From: Thiothrix winogradskyi
GTDB lineage: Bacteria; Pseudomonadota; Gammaproteobacteria; Thiotrichales; Thiotrichaceae
Assembly (NCBI RefSeq): GCF_021650935.1
Contig: NZ_CP091244.1
Span: 3,658,001 to 3,722,000, forward strand
DNA length: 64,000 nt
Direction: 5' to 3'
A program made the position numbers and the translations under genes. The notes below the pieces were generated by a model. That model made no database searches. It saw only the letters and a program-made list of their open reading frames with translations, and was not told the origin of the DNA. Of the stretch, positions 62,346-64,000 are shown in pieces. Numbering within the stretch: the stretch's first letter is position 1; every line of letters starts with the position of its first letter.

Positions 62346-62636
62346 AGGTGTGAGAAATGTGAGGTTTTAAGAAAATAACGGGAAAGATGTTTTTATTCAA
62401 TGGTTTACCTACTGTGAGAATCTCACACTTTTCTCACACCATAACTGTGAGAGGTGTGAGACTGTTTTTTATCATTATCTTTATAAACAATTACTTACCG
62501 TTATTTTTCACTATGTAAAATCTCACACCTTCTCACTGTGAGAACCTCACACTAATCTCACACTTTTCTCACAGTTGAAAACCGCTATAACACTATGAAT
62601 ATAAATGAGTTTTAGAAAACCTCACACTTCTCACAT
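62346..62636. repeat. Iteron-like cluster of TCTCACA/TGTGAGA repeats, candidate replication origin
   Basis: About 15 copies of a 7-8-base core TCTCACA(C/G), in both orientations, lie in three groups: near 62346-62365, 62411-62462, and 62520-62636. An AT-rich stretch (about 62463-62520, for example TTTTTTATCATTATCTTTAT) lies between the second and third groups. Adjacent inverted copies form hairpins, such as CTGTGAGAATCTCACAC. Iterons plus an AT-rich unwinding zone next to a helicase-type gene are the plan of phage-satellite and plasmid origins. The exact initiator is unknown. Confidence 0.65.
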
Positions 62637-62756
62637 CTTCCCCACGGTATAGACCGCAATTTTTGTCTACCATGAATCAATAACTTACAAGCACTAAAAT
62701 GCCCGATTTGTTGCTATGCAGCATGGATACCCTACCCGCCTTCCAAACGTACAGGC

Positions 62757-62785
62757 ACAAAAAAACCGGGTCATTGCCCGGTTGT
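62757..62785 (-). terminator. Rho-independent terminator after the primase/helicase-like gene
   Basis: Read on minus: stem AACCGGG-CAATGA-CCCGGTT followed by TTTTT. It lies about 25 bases after the stop of the minus-strand ATPase gene. Confidence 0.85.
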
Positions 62786-62808
62786 TTCTGTATTGCCCTG
62801 TTAGCCGG

Positions 62809-64000
62809 TCATGCTGCCAGTGCGTTAGCCTTCCCTTCTTTGTCGGAAAAGATAAAGCATTGCACTGACTTTTGTGTGATCGCTGAGTAAATGGATTTCT
62901 GTTCAATGAAGGGGTAACGCTTGCTTAGGCGCAATTCGCGCCGCAATTGCATCAAGTCCAGCGGCTTTTGTTTCATTTCCATCATGGCTTCATGGAACTG
63001 GTTGATGCTGATCGCAATGCGTGTGGGGTCTTTGCTGTGGTTCACCCTGATCTTGCCGCCCGCCTCCTCTTCCAAGTAGTGGTACATATCCCAGAATTCA
63101 GCCATTGCCGGGGTATCGGCTTCAAGGCATTGGTGGCGGTCGTTACAGCAGCCTTTCAGGTAGCTATCCAGTGCTTCCATATCAGAGGGCAGTAAGCCGC
63201 TTAAAATGCCGGTGGCTTTCAGTGCGTGGGCAATGCCCATGATTTGCGCGTGATTCTGGTTGATACGCTGGTTATTGAGCTTGTCATCTTTGCCCAAGTG
63301 CTGCATGGCAATCTGATAGCCTTCAAGGTACTTTTCCATGAAACGCTTCTCTTGGGTAATGCAGGCGGTCATGAAGCCGTTGATGTGTTCCATGTCCAGA
63401 CTACGCAATTTTTCAGAGGCGTAACGCCCGTTGGTGCTGAAGTGCGATTTGTCCCAGTGGATCCGTACAATCCGTTCCATTACCGCCCGTTCGGATTCTA
63501 CCGCCGCATTTTGCGCAATGATCAACGCACCTCTGAATGGTGGGTCACGGGTTTCATTGCCGCCGTTGCGCACACCTACCGCCCGCATCCCGCTTCCGTT
63601 GTATAAGCCCTTGGCTTCGTTCAAGTCGAATGCCTTTTTCTGGTGGCTGGCTTCGCTGCGGTCGCCTTCCATCAGGACTAAGGGCAAGTTGGCTAATTGT
63701 TCCAGTGAGCGCCAGCGTCCGGCATGGCTGGCTTTTGAAAGCTCTATACCTTCGTACCCTTCCCGCCCGCTTAACTTCCAAAGAAATTGCAGCAAGGTTG
63801 TTTTGCCCGTGCCGGGTTCGCCGGAAAGCTCCAAGAATGGGTAAGACGCTTGTTTCTTGCGTATCTGTTCGGCAAAAAACGAACCCGCCCAAAATGCCAA
63901 CGCTGCCACGCCTTTCACACCAAACGCGGTTTTAAAGTCCTCTAGCCATAGTTGCGGCTGGTGAGAATCCTCTGCTTTGCCGATGGTAACGGTATCTTGC
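62809..64000 (-). CDS. Phage/satellite primase-helicase-like ATPase, C-terminal part (5' end outside window)
   Basis: The frame is open to the right edge, so about 397 C-terminal residues are visible. A P-loop reads FLELSGEPGTGKTTLLQFLW and the Walker B-like segment is NLPLVLMEGDRSEASHQ. RGALIIAQNAAVESERAVME, followed by RIVRIHW, is the sensor/arginine-finger region seen in replicative helicases of phage satellites (TOPRIM-primase/DUF927-like and P4 alpha-like groups). A TOPRIM or zinc domain would lie outside the window. It runs toward the iteron cluster, which fits an origin-proximal replication gene of an integrated element. Confidence 0.75.
   Translation of the reverse strand, partial: QDTVTIGKAEDSHQPQLWLEDFKTAFGVKGVAALAFWAGSFFAEQIRKKQASYPFLELSGEPGTGKTTLLQFLWKLSGREGYEGIELSKASHAGRWRSLEQLANLPLVLMEGDRSEASHQKKAFDLNEAKGLYNGSGMRAVGVRNGGNETRDPPFRGALIIAQNAAVESERAVMERIVRIHWDKSHFSTNGRYASEKLRSLDMEHINGFMTACITQEKRFMEKYLEGYQIAMQHLGKDDKLNNQRINQNHAQIMGIAHALKATGILSGLLPSDMEALDSYLKGCCNDRHQCLEADTPAMAEFWDMYHYLEEEAGGKIRVNHSKDPTRIAISINQFHEAMMEMKQKPLDLMQLRRELRLSKRYPFIEQKSIYSAITQKSVQCFIFSDKEGKANALAA

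Noticed and set aside
62699..62890. 63-codon plus-strand ORF near the iterons
   Set aside because: It crosses the terminator and the 3' end of the helicase-like gene on the other strand; no start signal.

Overview
The window is dense, mostly intact chromosomal DNA from a gammaproteobacterium. The evidence is gammaproteobacterial CmoA/CmoB, a Fis gene, short-form HisG, a PuuA/PuuB/PuuC/PotFGHI putrescine module and the gyrA-serC-pheA order. A secreted Gly/Asn/Tyr-rich repeat protein resembling sulfur-globule envelope proteins (15373-15852) suggests a sulfur-oxidising, Thiothrix-like organism. That taxonomic guess is inference.

Layout. 1-10.7 kb: the end of a sulfotransferase-like gene, a Uma2 protein, ArfB, a GNAT-nitrilase fusion, a glycosyltransferase-like protein, an OLD-like ATPase with a truncated PD-(D/E)XK-like partner, a ThDP enzyme, a DUF3293 protein and a large exported carbohydrate-binding protein. 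10.9-15.2 kb: a tightly packed murA-hisG-DAHP synthase-hisD operon. 15.3-25 kb: the Gly-rich exported protein, psd, pyrE, a di-haem peroxidase lipoprotein, an HhH membrane protein, fis behind a decayed 3' end of dusB, a CPA2 antiporter, an ABC exporter and tRNA-Arg(ACG). 25.1-39 kb: an AbiEii-type toxin-antitoxin pair, mutS, dsbC, xerD, mtnA/mtaD, ubiG, cmoA/cmoB and an SDR protein.

39.0-45.4 kb: a compact type I-G (formerly I-U) CRISPR-Cas effector operon (cas3, a Csb3/Cas8-like gene, csb1/cas7, csb2/cas5-cas6) that runs directly into an 8-repeat array. No cas1, cas2 or cas4 is present. The module lies between an intact gabT and a 20-codon remnant of a second gabT-like 3' end in the same orientation, so it looks like an insertion or rearrangement.

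45.4-55.5 kb: a divergent putrescine uptake and gamma-glutamylated degradation cluster (gabT-puuC on minus; puuA-puuB-potFGHI-class I amidotransferase on plus). 55.5-61.6 kb: gyrA-serC-serA-pheA on minus. 62-64 kb: the edge of a probable mobile or phage-satellite element, with about 15 copies of a TCTCACA-type iteron around an AT-rich stretch, next to a primase/helicase-like ATPase gene that leaves the window.

A GC-rich palindromic repeat family occurs between genes (28.8 and 57.8 kb) and also in frame inside mutS. The features that most merit a second look are the gabT-flanked CRISPR module without adaptation genes, the dusB remnant before fis, the in-frame repeat in mutS, the broken ATPase-nuclease pair, and the iteron region.
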